This document shows positions 21,946 through 53,834 of a stretch of 64,000 nucleotides of DNA, piece after piece; within the stretch, counting starts at the first letter, position 1; each line of letters opens with the position of its first letter. This stretch comes from Sorex araneus. Taxonomy: Eukaryota; Chordata; Mammalia; Eulipotyphla; Soricidae. Below the pieces are notes generated by a model. The model ran no database searches. It had not been told where the DNA came from and saw nothing but the letters and a program-made list of their open reading frames with translations. The stretch covers positions 26,997,892 to 27,061,891 of the forward strand of contig NC_073311.1 in assembly GCF_027595985.1 (NCBI RefSeq), read 5' to 3'. The translations under genes were made by a program, and so were the position numbers.

Positions 21946-24689
21946 TCTTTATAGGAAAGTTTACATCAGTATTTATCATAGAAAGTAAGAGTCAATCTTA
22001 CAAGGAGAATTAGTCTTAAGTTTGTCCTGACAACTCTTTTCTGTAAGGTCTTTAGAAAATAATCTCTAAAGGTAAAGAGCTTATCTTTTATTCTGAGTAT
22101 GAGATCCCAAGTTAAAAAAGCATCCACATTTACCTAGATAAATTCATTTAATGTGTATTTGCGATCTGATAGAAATATTAAGTTCCAGTGCTCAAATCTG
22201 GTTTAAATATACACAGTGGTGGTTGCCAAAGGCTGAAAGTAAATAACTGCAAGATACTGTCAGATTCAAAAGTAAATTACAGGACATTTTTGGGAGTCCT
22301 GCAAAGAGAATGAATGGCTCAAATTTATTGGACAAACTTTAGCCTGTTCTCTACCACAAATTTAGGGAGAGGTTGTGGTAGAGAGGGCTTACTAAAGTTT
22401 GGATGCACTTGAATCTCCTTATTGAAACCTTGGGAAAGAAAAGGTTCAGCAACTATGATTGTGATATTGGGGTCACAAATCTAATTTAGACAAATAAAAA
22501 CAACAGCTTCTAAATAAGACTGAGTTTTATTATGTGTAATTCAAGTCTGATATAATGTCTATAGACTGAATATAAATATTAGCTATTTTATAAAATTATT
22601 GATTAAATTTAAAGTAGAATAAAATGAAATGACAATAGTAATATTTTAATTAATATGGATGAATATACAGTATAAATATAAGGCAGAAATTTTACAATAA
22701 ACCTATATAGTGTGATTCAGGTTCTATGTTTCTTGTCTTTAGTAAGAATTTATGATGATGTAGTTGCAGGTATCTAACAATAACTCAGACATTTGGGATA
22801 AAGGAAATTGTACCACAATGTCAAACATTAATAAACACCAAACAGGGAATCTCAGTATCTTTGTATTATAATGACTTGAAAACATTTATGGCTGTTTTGT
22901 TTATAGTTCATTTACAGTTTGTAGGAGTACTGGCCAAAATTTATTATAGAATTTTTCTTGAGCTTTCAAAACATGTGTTGTTTAATGTAGAAGAAATTCT
23001 TGTAATCTTAATTGGTTAAAATTTATGTTCCATGATAAGCTAGCAACTTTTCATTTATTTTCATTTAAACACAGGAGAAGAGTGATAGACAATACAATAT
23101 GAAAATTGCTGATTGCTTTTATAAACATTTTTATAAGTACACATCATAATATTTTGCTTTCTTTATATGATTAGTAATAGCAATACTTTTTTAAGTGTAC
23201 TGTGAGCATTTTCTCCTGAATAAAATAAGTAACAAGCAATCTATTCATGTTTCCTATAATTGTTTCTTTTCAAATTTATTTTATGTGAAAATTTAAATAT
23301 TCGCAAACGCATCACACATAGTAAAAACATTTATGTTAAAAAACTGGAAATTCTTGTACACATTCTAGTCTTAGTATATTTTATAGTTTTTGTCTTGAAA
23401 TAAACTATAAAACTATAACAAAGTTTTTAATAAGGGAATCAGCAAACTTGAAAGCTTAATTTTACCCATCTTTTCATATATTTAAGACATTATCTACTAT
23501 GCTTCAACTCTATTTGTAATTAAGCTTTAATAACCTTGAAAGTGATTATATACTATATTTTCACATTGTAAATGCTCCTGTACAAAATATTTCCCTTTGT
23601 TTTGTTTTCTTTGTTTCTAATATTCAGGATACTAGAAAATATTTAATGTTTATAACTTAATTTATTAAAAGTTTCTTCTGTTTCTGATTTTGTTATTTGT
23701 GGAAGTTTAAATTTTTTATTGTTTAATAAATACATATTTTTAAAATTATCATCCTCTTCAGCTTGATGCATGAGTTCAAAAACAAAAGGGATAGAGAAGA
23801 AAGTGCATAAAAGGGACAAAACAATAAAAGTCAGTGGATAATAATAGTTTTTTTTCCTATTGCACGTTATCTATTGCACAGTTTTGGTTTCCTTTTGCTA
23901 GGAATCCCCATGTCGCCTAGTAACAGAAACAAATCAAATGAGTACAAATATTAAACAAAAGCTATAAACATGGAATAGGGTCACTGGACTATATTTTTAT
24001 TTTAGTATTCTTTTAAAAATTGTTTCAATAGAATTATTTAAAAAAAATTAATTCTGCCAACATCTCTCATTTAGAATCCTGGAGAAAGAAGAAGTGGGTG
24101 GCAATGACTAATTGAGCTGGCAGCTACTGCTTTACAAACACGTTTGGACAGATTATATTTATGATAGTCTAATGAATTCAGAACCATTGAGTGGAGTAAG
24201 TGTCAGGCAAACTAAAAGGGCAATGGGTTTTATCTGATGGAATAATGAGTAACCTGACTTACTTAACTTCATTAATATTTGTTGTCTACCTACACTGGTA
24301 AACTACTGGGTTAGGTTTTTGGAATTGCAAAGAAGATACAAAACATCCTTAACCCTGAGTTTGATTTTCTAGTGGGATATGCCAACAAAACTGATCCCTT
24401 CTGTAGGATCGTTAAATCATGAACTGTTGATTTAATATTACCTCACCTCTCCCACAGACATTTTCATGGCCTTCAATAGCAATCCATTCTTGTACTCATG
24501 TTGTCTTTGCCTCCTCTTTTCCTCTCATTTATACGGGTAAAAAACTCTTAACTACCGCAAAACTTACCCTAAACTTGTTCTCTTGCCAGCAACTCCACCT
24601 TGACTCTGCCAAACTCATTATAACGAATTCTTTCAATTATTAAATAAGACATATTTTGTTCTCCCTCTTTCCAAGCCTGTGCCACTTAA
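21946..24689. other. Repeat-poor AT-rich intergenic stretch
   Basis: About 2.7 kb without a SINE, L1 or LTR that I can recognise, the longest such stretch in the window. There is no coding frame above 60 codons. It could hold conserved non-coding sequence. Confidence 0.5.
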
Positions 24690-25349
24690 CTCTATTTTCA
24701 ACACGGCAGCAAAATTGCTTTTATTAAATAGTCTCACCATGTTACTTACACAAAACCTGCCATTTTCCATTCCAGTAAGCAAAAACTGAAGTCCACAGAA
24801 TGACCGAGAAGTTCCTGAATGACATTCCCCTGCCACCCCGCCCCTCTCACACACACACCCTGCCATGCGTTGTACATTCCTTGAGGTAACTCTAGTATCA
24901 ACTCATTCAACTGGAGCCACACAAGTTTTCTTGACCTTTGAATTTATCCAGTTCATTTTGTCTCACTCAGTTTCTTCCTTCCTCTTGCTGGCACGGTCTT
25001 TCACCTCATAGCTTCTCTCCTTTGGTAATTAATTTACTCAAGACTTTTCTCAATGGGGTCTTCTTTATACACTTTATTTAGAAATACAATCCCCCCAATT
25101 ATCCAACACTCTGCATTCTACTTCCTGACTTTTCTTTTCTCTTTACAGCATTTCCCAACATCTGAAATAATAGTTTTGCTGTTTCAGCATCCTTGGAATG
25201 AAAGAACCTGCATAAGAGCAATATAATGGAATAACCTCTATAAGAGCAATGTATGCATTGCTTTTATTTATTCACTGCACTTCCTCTAGCATTTAGAACA
25301 ATGTCCAACACACAGTACTTGCTCAATAAGTTATTGTTGAATGAATGAT
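24690..25349 (+). mobile_element. Ancient L2 LINE, 3' end
   Basis: The 3' end CAACACACAGTACTTGCTCA then ATAAGTTATTGTTGAATGAA matches the classical L2 ending (...CACATAGTAGG..CTCAATAAAT..TTGTTGAATGAATGAA). Upstream, TTTACAGCATTTCCCAACATC corresponds to the L2 CATAGCACTTATCACCATC block. It predates the placental radiation and so is a useful anchor for alignment. Confidence 0.75.
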
Positions 25350-25564
25350 TCTCCTTGTTAGAAGGGCTTTCTGATCCTTAAGTGCAAACAGACATTCTTT
25401 TTCTGGATTGTCATAAAAAGAATCACTTTTTGTCTTGTTTGTAAATTAAGCTGTGTGACTGAGTTTAAGTTGTGGGATTGCTTTTAAATTTAGAGATCTC
25501 ATAGAAAAACATAAATGGGGCAACCCTTGCTCCAAAATATTAATAATTTTACTACTGCTACACC

Positions 25565-25735
25565 CAGGCCATAAGTATATTCTATAAGATAGTGTGTGTG
25601 CCTTGCATACAAATGACTGCATTCAATCTAAGACACCATATAGAATCCTCAAGCACCATCAGAAGCCATCCTGGAGCACAGAGACAGGAGTACCATGGAA
25701 ATCACAGAGAATGGCTCCCAAACAAAACAACCAAT
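25565..25735 (+). mobile_element. Old SOR-type SINE
   Basis: AAGATAGTGTGTGTGCCTTG, CATATAGAATCCTCAAGCAC and TCCCAAACAAAACAACC. Diverged, A-rich end. Confidence 0.65.
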
Positions 25736-27116
25736 AGATGAAAACTACAGAGTACTAATAAACTAGTTCTGAAATTCTTCTAAGTGCAGTCTTCATGCCC
25801 CCATCACAATCCAATAGAACAACTTTAAAAGCAATGTCCCTAGTGAGTGTTTCATTGACAAAAAAGTCCTACAGAATGTATGCATGCAAGTATCCTTATT
25901 AAAAAAGAAGTTAAAATTATTTTAGTTTATTGCATCATCAGACAATAGCCTTAAAAATGGAAAATCTGAATCATGTTAAATATTTTTGCTAAATAATTTA
26001 GCAATGGGAAGGGAAAAGAGTGACTACATTCTCTAAGTACTAGTTCAGGGCTTCAATTCTGATACTGATTGATTTTCAGAACTTTCCCAACTTTCTATTT
26101 CCAAAAATTGAATAAAAATTATATTCTTGACTTATTCTATTTTATCTAGCCATACAGTCTTAATTTTTGTTCAGGGTATAAATTATAACCCAAGGTACTA
26201 GTCCCAAGAGTCATGAAGGATATAGGTTCAGTCAACAATGAATTTATTTTGTAAATTAACTGTATTAACTGAAAGTGGACAATCTATATCTAAAAAGTAT
26301 TTATTAATGCAAAGACAAATATAATCAAATGATATATGTAGTATATTAATTTGATTACTAATAACTTTCAGCTTTCCTGTGAAAGAGAAATGTGTGCTGT
26401 AAGTATGCTCTTACAGTTAATTTTAGAGAAAATATGAATTTGAAGATGAGCTTTAAATTCTGAAGGCATGTATATTTATAGGTCACCTTAAAGAAAAATG
26501 GCTATTCTATTTTCCTTTGTTTTGACTTAGAAAAGAGGTGCTTAGGACTTTGAAATGTGCAATGTGTTGAATAGATGGATGTAAAGAGATATGATTGAAA
26601 TAGTAAAAGAAAGTGAGCCTTTTATAGAACTGAGAACAATTCAGGATCTTCAATTCCTTTTTACATTTTCCCAAGGTTAAGGCAGGCTTTTGCTATAAAG
26701 GACATCAATGATATGCCAATATCTCACATTTGTAGAACATTCTCATTTTTGAAAGGACTTTATTTTTTGAAAGGACAATAATATTATCCCCACAATATTA
26801 TTATTAGGAAAATAGAATATGCTATATATTTGTACATACTTCAGGGAATTGTGAATACATTCACTGACAAAAATTTAAGAAAAAGAGAAGAAAGTAAGGT
26901 GCAAGTAAAAAATATGGGAAATCAGAGATCATTTAAAACAGATTTTTTGGATATAGTAAAACATTTAAATTTAATATTTTTAATTTCCAAGTGAGGATAA
27001 GCAAATTTATAAAAATTTAATTTTACTATTTATTTTCAGCCATTATCAGAAAAGACAAATATTTGACTCTTTTATAGAGTTTAGTGTTTGAAAGAATTTT
27101 CAATTTTAACTTTTAA
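25736..27116. other. Intergenic, nothing recognised
   Basis: AT-rich sequence between old SINEs, downstream of TSPAN19. Confidence 0.5.
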
Positions 27117-27286
27117 CTTATTTTATTTTATTTTACACCTGGCAATGCACAGGGGATACTCTTGGCTCTGCACTCAGGAATTACTCCTGACAGTGCTCAG
27201 GGGACTATATGTGATGCTGGGGATTGAACCCAGGTCAGCCGAGTGCAAGGCAAACGCCCTACCTGCTGTGCTATTGCTCCAGCCCC
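27117..27286 (-). mobile_element. SOR-type SINE
   Basis: A TTTTA-rich tail, ACACCTGGCAATGCACAGGG, to GTGCTATTGCTCCAGCCCC. Together with the next SINE it forms a pair downstream of TSPAN19. Confidence 0.88.
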
Positions 27287-27299
27287 CAGATTTTCAATC

Positions 27300-27484
27300 T
27301 TTATTTCTTTATGTTTCCGTTTTGGGGGCATACGGGGCAGTGCTCAGGGCTTATTCCTGTCTCTGCTCTCAAGGATCATTCCTGGTAGGGGTTTGGGGGC
27401 CATATGGAATATAGTGCCAGTGATCAAATCCGATTGACCATGTGCAAGGCAAATACCCTATCTGCTTTATTATAGCTCAGGCTC
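27300..27484 (-). mobile_element. Old SOR-type SINE
   Basis: TTTTGGGGGCATACGGGGCA, CATATGGAATATAGTGCCAG and TTATTATAGCTCAGGCTC. The only canonical AATAAA on the TSPAN19 strand near the gene end falls at its tail (plus-strand TTTATT near 27300). Confidence 0.75.
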
Positions 27485-27907
27485 TAGAATTTTCAATCTT
27501 TCATTTAAATATCACATATCAGTGCTTTTTTTTAAGAATTGCAAGTATAAGACATGTTACAATTGCATAATTAGATTTGGTAACATCTTGTAAGTAGTTT
27601 TTCCACACAAGAAACTCAAAACAGATGGTGAGGTTTTATCATATTTTGAACACTGAATTCACTATATGTGATGAATTTAGAAAAATGATTTAAGGTAAAC
27701 TCAGAAACTGTAGAATTAGATATTTTAAAAAAGCGAATTGATATATTTTATGAAGTAATTATTATTTTCAAAATTCTATGTTACATGTAATTATTTATAT
27801 AACCTTTAAACTTAATATAATTCACATTATTTTTGTTGGAATAAAATAATGCCACATATATTTGAGAAAAATTAACTGGATTCTTCTGGACAGATAATAT
27901 TTGAAGT

Positions 27908-47056
<19,149 letters not shown>

Positions 47057-47787
47057 CTGAAAAGATAGATACAATTTTAAGTGTAAACTTTTCTACTTTA
47101 AGTAATTTATCAACTTTAATTAATTTGGCTTACTCATATTGTTTATTTACTCATTTCTTCTCATGCTATTGTCAGTATAACATTCTCTTCTACTCTTCCA
47201 ATAAGAACATATTGAAGATACCATAAAATTGTTCCTGCTTTTCTCTGTGATTGTGTCTTATTTAATTTAAGCCCCAAATGTCTGTATACTATGCCATGTG
47301 TATGTACATGCATAGAATGTGGATAATAATCCTCCTTATTTAAATATTTGCAGTTTTCAGGAAGGAAACCACTTTGAAAACATCTTAACATGCTCTGTTC
47401 TCCTCTTGGGGATGCTTTATTCATTTCTGCCTGCTCCTCCAATTTGCCAGAATATTATTAGCTCATTAAATCAATCCATGGAAGATTTAGTTAAACCTTA
47501 ATTTGTTGCCTGCTTACTCTTTTACTATGAGGTGTTTAAAACGTTCTACATGCCATTACAGCATCACAGTCTAGCATATAGAAGGTAAACTCAATAGGTT
47601 CCTGCTGAAGGAAAGAATGGATCTATCTGAATAATCTAAAACTTAATAATTACTAACTTAAAATTATTTTTCAAATAGCCAAATTTCCTTAAATCTATAT
47701 CAGAAATTAAAAATAACAGCACTATTTTCTTTGTTTGATATGAGTGTTTTCAATCTATTTAAATGCTAGCAACCACTACACTTAATT

Positions 47788-48275
47788 TTTTATTGAATCA
47801 CCATGAGATATACAGTTACAAAACTGTTCATGATTGGGTTTCAGTCATACAATGTTTCAACATCCATCCCTTCACTAATGTACATTTCTGACCACCAATG
47901 TCTGTAGTTTCTCTTATAACAACCAAGCCTCCTCCCTCTAGCCTGCCTCATCTGTCTCTCTGTCTCTGTCTCTCTCTTTTTATCTTTCTTTCCCCATAAT
48001 GTATTGCATTATGATTTGCAATATAGGTACTAAAAGGTCATCATGTCTGTTCCTTTGTCTGTTCTTTCAGCACTCAGTTCTTGTCCAAAGTGATCATTTC
48101 CAACTATCATTGTTATAGTGTTCACTTCCCTACCCTAACTGCCTTCTCCCCTCACCAGTTGAGGCAGGCTTCCAACCATGGACAGGTCTCCCTGGCCCAT
48201 GTTTCTACTTTCCTTGGGTATTAGTCTCATACTATGTTTCTTTATATGCCACAGATGAAGCAATCACTATGCTTT
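47788..48275 (-). mobile_element. Old L1 3' end
   Basis: TTTATTGAATCACCATGAGA, CATCCATCCCTTCACTAATG, then decayed 3' UTR and ORF2-end sequence (TTCCAACCATGGACAGG, ATTAGTCTCATACTATG). Confidence 0.75.
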
Positions 48276-48484
48276 CAAAAATGCTACAATTTAAGCTGTT
48301 TTTTAAATATGCAGTGCATAACTGTCATAATAAATATATATTTATATTAGAGTAATTTTTACCATTTTTTAGTTAGGAAAACACCAATCTATTTGTTGAC
48401 CTAAAGGGTACCTTGGAATGTAAAGAAATAACATACATCAAGGTCAATAAGAAATATACCTCCTCTTATTTGACTTTAGGCCCA

Positions 48485-48945
48485 ATTGTTTTTTTAATTG
48501 ATTCACCATGAGGTACAGTAACAAAGTTTTCATGTTTGAATTTCGATAATATAGTCATCCAACACCCATCCCTTCACCAGTGCACACTATTTACCACCAA
48601 AATCCACAGTAACCCCCTTCCCTTCTTTTCACACCTCCCCCTGCCTGTGTGGCAATTTGCCAAACAAAATTTCTCTACTTTAGTTACCTTTGATATTTCG
48701 AGACCAGTCCCACCACCACTCATACCTGCCGAAAATGCAATACTAGACAATGTGTTTTGTATTGTTTGTTATGGATACTTTAGAATTTCTGAAATTTTAA
48801 TAATTAGGGTCTGAAGAGGTCGCTGCAGCAAGTTGCTCGGGACCAGGTTTGTTTGTGTGTCTCTGGATCCTGGCGGTGTGGGAGCTTAAAGACGGTGGCC
48901 AGGTGTTGCATCATCTCAGAGTGCCGGGGCGGGGGTATGTATTTA
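48485..48945 (-). mobile_element. L1 3' end with attached GC-rich module
   Basis: The L1 3' end (GATTCACCATGAGGTACAGT, AACACCCATCCCTTCACCAG) extends into the shared block TTTCGAGACCAGTCCCACCA and TTGTTTGTTATGGATA. A GC-richer segment follows from about 48815 (GCGGTGTGGGAGCTTAAAGA, GTGCCGGGGCGGGGG). The same 3' block occurs at 60 kb and, partly, at 42.2 kb, each with a different 5' partner. Confidence 0.6.
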
Positions 48946-50485
48946 AGCCAAATTTTTATTCTAAAATTTCTTTGGTCTTTCAAGCTTAAAGAGACTTTCC
49001 AGGATTTGTCTTCTATCCTCTATTTTGAAATTCCCAGCTAACACTTGATTTCTCTGGTTTCTATTCTCTAGTAATATTCTTACATTCTTCTGGTGCTTGG
49101 CTCATTCATGACACCAAATTTTAAGAATATTTGATTTTATTTTCCTCTCTTAGGACACTGTAGGTTTATATTTTAAGCTGCTATTAAAGTTATTGCAGAA
49201 TATAATTCATTTGTCATCATCTCCTTCAGCTGAACAATAATTTAGGGTTCAAATGCTAACTTCTAGTTTTCTGTCAGTAAAAGATATGGAAGACTGATGA
49301 ACAAAAGCACTTGAAAGTACTTGACATATTAGGGTTAAAACTAACATGCTGTCACAATGGGTCCTTGTGTAGGAGTAATTCAGAATGGATAAAGAAAAAA
49401 AATGCAGTAGTCTCCTATAATTTTGGCAAAATCTACAACCCAAACTAGGAGATCCCAGTGGAGATTCCCAGGGGATCTGAGATCTTCACCAGGAGAGAGG
49501 CTCCCCTTGTGGAAAAATAAGATGCATCTGGGAATTCAAGGCCTAGTTGCGGAACCTCAGCTTGATACATGAGAATAATTTGGAGCACTAATCAGCACTT
49601 GGGGAACAATCTCTAAAGCAATGGGGCATGTGCAATTTTGCCCTGGGGAAAGGGGGATTAACCTCAAAATCTGGCAGCCTGGCCCTATTATTCTACTCTA
49701 GAACTGGAGACAAAAGACTATACAGGGTCAATTATTCAGGAGCCAAAATCAACTGCAGGCTTTGCCTCAATGCTCTCTTGCAGCCTTGCTGGCAGACTGC
49801 CTTTAGTTTCCACTGAAAACAGAAACAAGAGCATTTAAGCTCCACCCACCCCAAGCGGAGAAGAAAGGAACATAGAGCTGAGTAGGAGTTATTAAAATCC
49901 AGACAAACAAACCCAGGTCCTCCGAGTCCACGTCTCACTGACAGAGGCCAATCACAGAGCAAGCCTAAAGTCTCAAGACCCCCTGCAGACTTCTCAAAGC
50001 ATAGTCATTATAGCAGGGGGACCACAGCACTGGCTCTGTGACTGAGACTCCAGTCTCTTAAGCCCAGCACTCCCAAACAAGCCTCCTGTAGGCCGGTGGG
50101 ACTATCACAGGGTTTGGAGGCTGCTATATCAGAGTTAAAACTCACTCTGGAGGCTTGTTGCATCTGTGGTTTTCAACATGGAGTTGCAGCTCCGGTCTGT
50201 TCCAATTTGGTGCTACAGACCTTGCCAGATACCACCATGCCACACCGCAGGCCTGCTTGACTATGTATTAGAATTGCAACCCTCGCTTGCAGAGGCAAAC
50301 ACACAGGTTGTTGTGCAGTTATCCTTGATGCTATGGTTACTACTGGGCACTCTTGAGCATAAACCCTTGGCCTCTGCCAGGGTCACTGAAATTCAACACA
50401 GCAACCACCGTCAGGCAACACAAACCGTGAACCATGGGTCATAGCCCAGGTCAGCTGCATGTTAGTGTTACTACTGCCAACAGCA

Positions 50486-50630
50486 TTTTTTTTTTTTTTT
50501 GCTTTTTTGCGCCACACATGTTGATGCTCAGGGGATATGCCTGGCTCTGCACTCAGGAATTACTATTGGTGGTGCTTGAGGGACCATATGAGGGTCAAAC
50601 CCGGGTTGGCCGCCCTACCCACTGTACTAA
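50486..50630 (-). mobile_element. SOR-type SINE, partial
   Basis: Poly-T, TTGCGCCACACATGTTGATG, GAGGGACCATATGAGGGTCA; the head is truncated at CCACTGTACT. Confidence 0.82.
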
Positions 50631-50887
50631 AACCACACACACTCAGGGCTATAGTTTTTAACTGGAATCAATAATCATGTATTGATGGATGAAAACAAAA
50701 TCTGTGAGAGAGCTCAAGCAGATCAGAGTTTTCTTCTCTCCCTGGTGAATACTTCAAAGCAATATTCCTAATAATATTCCCTGAAATGAGGAAATCAAAG
50801 AAACATTCAAAAAGGACTGAGAAAGTCTGAGAAAAATTAAAACAGAAATGATGGAGTTAAAGTGTACAATATTTGAAAACCTTTGTG

Positions 50888-51071
50888 TTTTTTTTCTTTT
50901 TGGGGGGAGGGGAGAAGGCACATCCAGTGATGGTCAGGGGTTATTTTTGGCTCTGTGCTCAGTAGTTACTCCTGGTGGTGCTCTGGAGAACATATGGGAT
51001 GCCAGGAATCAAACCTGGGTCGGCTGTGTTCAAGGCAAGCACCTTACCATCTGTACTAATGCTCTGGTTCC
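50888..51071 (-). mobile_element. SOR-type SINE
   Basis: TTTTTCTTTTTGGGGGGAGG, GTAGTTACTCCTGGTGGTGC, AACATATGGGATGCCAGG, ending TACTAATGCTCTGG. Confidence 0.82.
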
Positions 51072-51594
51072 TACTTGAACTGAGAAGCACAATAGATGGG
51101 CTCTCGACAGCAGATTAACACATGCCAAGATCAAATCAGTCAGCTCCTTTAGATAGAAGGAACCATTTTTTTAAAAAAAAAAGAAGGGAAAAGAAGAATT
51201 CTTAAAATGAAGAAAATATTATATATTTGTGGGACACCATGAAGGGGAATACAGTTTTCATCAGAGGGTTACAAAGGAGAGGTAAGAAAAAGGAATAATT
51301 ACTGGTTGAAGAAATAACAGACTAGAACTTCCACAATCCTAGAAGGAAACAGAAGCACAGATCCAGAAAGCTCAGAGTACAGAACAAATTAAATTCCAAC
51401 AGATAAATCTTAGGTCATGTAGTAATCTAAGTGACAAAAGTCAAAACAACAAAAGTCAAGGAGAGAGATGGAATCCAGAAAGTTGCTAGAGAAAAGCAGA
51501 CTCACATCTAGTGAAACTTCCGCAAGAGAGCATTGAGTCAGCAGGTTTTTCAAATGAAATCTTATAAGCAATAAGGAAATGGTATGATAGATAA

Positions 51595-51840
51595 GGGGCT
51601 GGAGTGATAGCACAGTGGGTAGGGCGTTTGCCTTGAATGTGGCTGACCCAGGTTCGAATGCTCTGTCCCTATCGGAGAGCCTGACAAGCTACCTAGAATA
51701 TCCTGTCTGCATGGCAGAGCCTGGCAAGCTTCCCGTGGCATACTTGATATGCCAAAAATAGTAACAAGTCCCACAATGGAGACGTTACTGGTGCCAGCTG
51801 GAGCAAATAGATGGACAACTGGATGACAGTGCTACAGTGT
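51595..51840 (+). mobile_element. RTE-tail SINE, full length, 10-bp target duplication
   Basis: The complete head GGGGCTGGAGTGATAGCACA with B box GGTTCGAATGC is followed by the body and tail, ending GACAGTGCTACAGTGT. TATGATAGAT at 51583-51592 is repeated at 51841-51850. There is no poly-A tail. It is inserted in old L1-related sequence. Confidence 0.9.
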
Positions 51841-52075
51841 TATGATAGATTCAATATGTTGAATGATAAAAAAGGCCACCAATAAAGAAAACTGTACAGA
51901 TAGGTTCCACTTAAATTCAAAAGATTTAAACAAAGCTTTTTAGATAAACAAGTTAAACAAATTAATTGCTATTATTTCAACTTTGCAAGCTATGCTAAGT
52001 GGTTTTCTTTAAAATACAATGAAACCCTACTTGGAATTATTAAGGTACACACACATACACATAAAATATAATGTG

Positions 52076-53434
52076 GTCAAGGAGGAAGGGTTTTCAACTG
52101 AGTCTATCTTCCTTACCTAATTTATGGGTATTAACCTGTCTGTCTGTCATCTACAAGTTGTTCACTCGTGTCATCCTTAATAGAATAGGCAGAACACTAG
52201 ACGAAGGACAACCTTGTGAGCAAGCTGGGTTCCGAAGGGGATTCAGCACTATAGACTATATCCACACAGTGACCAAACTCATTGAAGTTTCGAGAGAGTT
52301 CAAGATGCCTCTCTGTCTAACGTTCATCGACTTAAAGAAGGCCTTCGATTCCGTTGAGACTGAGGCGGTCATCTAAACCCTGGCCAAACAGGGCGTTCAA
52401 ACTCAGTATATCAAAATCCTCCGAGAGCTGTATTGTGGATTCACCACCAGGATCTCACCATTCTACAAGGAAGTGATCATTGATGTAAAGAGAGGGGTGC
52501 GGCAGGGTGATACCATTTCACCGAAACTCTTCAGTGCCACCCTCGAGAACATCATGCAATGACTGGAATAGAAAAGAATGAGAATGAAGATAGATGGTCG
52601 GCAATTACACCACCTCCGCTTCACTGGTGGCATCATTCTCATAACACCAAACATTTGCCAACCGGCACAAATGCTGGCCAACTTCAACCACGAGTGAGGA
52701 AAGGTCAGATTGCAGCTGAATCTCAACAAGATGATGTTCATGAAAAACGAACTGGTCCCTGAAGCTCCATTTGCTCTCAATGGAACAAACATCTCTGAAT
52801 GCAGCAGCTATGTGTACCTGGGTAGAGAAATTAACATGAGGAATGACTTGGTGCCAGAACTGCGCAGGAGGAAGAGAGCAGCGTGGAATGCCTTCAAGAG
52901 CGTCGAAGAAGTGGTTAAGAGAACGGAAAACCTCCGACTCCGGGCACATCTTTTCGATTCCACCATTCTTCCTGCACTAACATATGCCTCAGAGACCTGG
53001 GCCCTATGCAAACAGGATGAGAACACTATTCGGGTATCCCAAAAAGGAATTGAAAGAGCTATGCTTGGAGTATTAGGTTCCACCCAAGTGAGAGAAGGAA
53101 TCTGGAGTTCCAACCTCCGTCAATGGTCAAGAATCAGGGACGCTGTCTCATTTGCCAATGCGTCAAAAATCAGATGGGTAGGACAGGTAATGTGATTCAG
53201 AGACAACCACTTGACTAAAGTTATTACCGACTGAATTCCAAGGAACGTCAAAAGATCATGTGGCCGCCCACCTACAAGATGGTCAAACTTCTTCACCAAG
53301 ACCCTGAATAAACGGTTTGAGGCTCTTGGTGTTCCTGGATTGAGCAGATGCCATTGAGCTACACTAGCACGCAACAGGGACAAATGGCGCTCGCTCAAAC
53401 AACTCGATGAATCACGGGATGACAAGTGATACAA

Positions 53435-53438
<4 letters not shown>
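52076..53438 (+). mobile_element. RTE-clade LINE, 5'-truncated, decayed
   Basis: One reading frame runs from about 52076 to the tail with stop codons but little sign of frameshift. It encodes reverse transcriptase (IYKLFTRVILNRIGRTLDEG, EQAGFRRGFST, motif A LTFIDLKKAFDSV at about 52317-52355). The typical RTE C-terminal region follows (TYASETWALCKQDE, KGIERAMLG, SKIRWVGQVM, GRPPTRWSNFF). The catalytic FADD box reads FTGG (52620-52631) and motif A is soon followed by TAA at 52374, so the enzyme is dead. The tail ends GGGATGACAAGTGATACAAG with no poly-A. The upstream endonuclease part is missing. Confidence 0.88.
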
Positions 53439-53498
<60 letters not shown>

Positions 53499-53502
53499 TT
53501 TT
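53439..53502. repeat. (TTTA)n microsatellite
   Basis: About 16 units between the RTE tail and the next SINE; probably grown from that SINE's A-rich tail. Confidence 0.93.
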
Positions 53503-53672
53503 TGCTGTTCAGGTCACAGCCAGCAATGCACAGGGATAATTCCTGGCTCAAGCAGTCAGGAATTACTCCTAACAGTGATCAGGGGACCCTATGGGATGCT
53601 GGAAACTGAACCTGGGTCAGTTGTTTGCAAGGTAAACAAATGTCCCACTCACTGTGCTATCGCTCCAGCCCC
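53503..53672 (-). mobile_element. SOR-type SINE
   Basis: TTCAGGTCACAGCCAGCAAT, GGGGACCCTATGGGATGCTG, ending GTGCTATCGCTCCAGCCCC. It sits directly at the end of the RTE LINE. Confidence 0.87.
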
Positions 53673-53834
53673 TGGAATTTTTGTTTTTAAATAAACTTTT
53701 GAAAGAAAATTGAGGAAATAAAGAAAGGTTTCACATAAAATAATAAAGAAACATATCTAGTAAGTCTAGTATAATAGTTTTTTTTTTAAATAAAACATGG
53801 AGTATTTTACTCTTACAACCTGTCAACCTGGTAA

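Larger units (their letters stand above)
49445..52060 (+). mobile_element. Old L1-related 5' region (UTR/ORF1-like), interrupted by SINEs
   Basis: This stretch is richer in G+C and A than its surroundings and has no poly-T-led 3' end. Pieces such as AAATGAGGAAATCAAAGAAA with CATTCAAAAAGGACTGAG, and GAGAAAAGCAGACTCACATC with AACTTCCGCAAGAGAGC, look like the 5' part and ORF1 region of mammalian L1 or HAL1 elements. It has stops throughout and three SINE insertions. Borders and class are uncertain. Confidence 0.4.

Noticed and set aside
52710-53195. 161-codon open frame as a host gene
   Set aside because: It is the C-terminal part of an RTE LINE with stops upstream and downstream and a mutated catalytic box.
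53439-53502. Regular TTTATTTA repeats as a possible CRISPR-like or regulatory array
   Set aside because: A simple tetranucleotide microsatellite with no spacers, in a mammalian genome.
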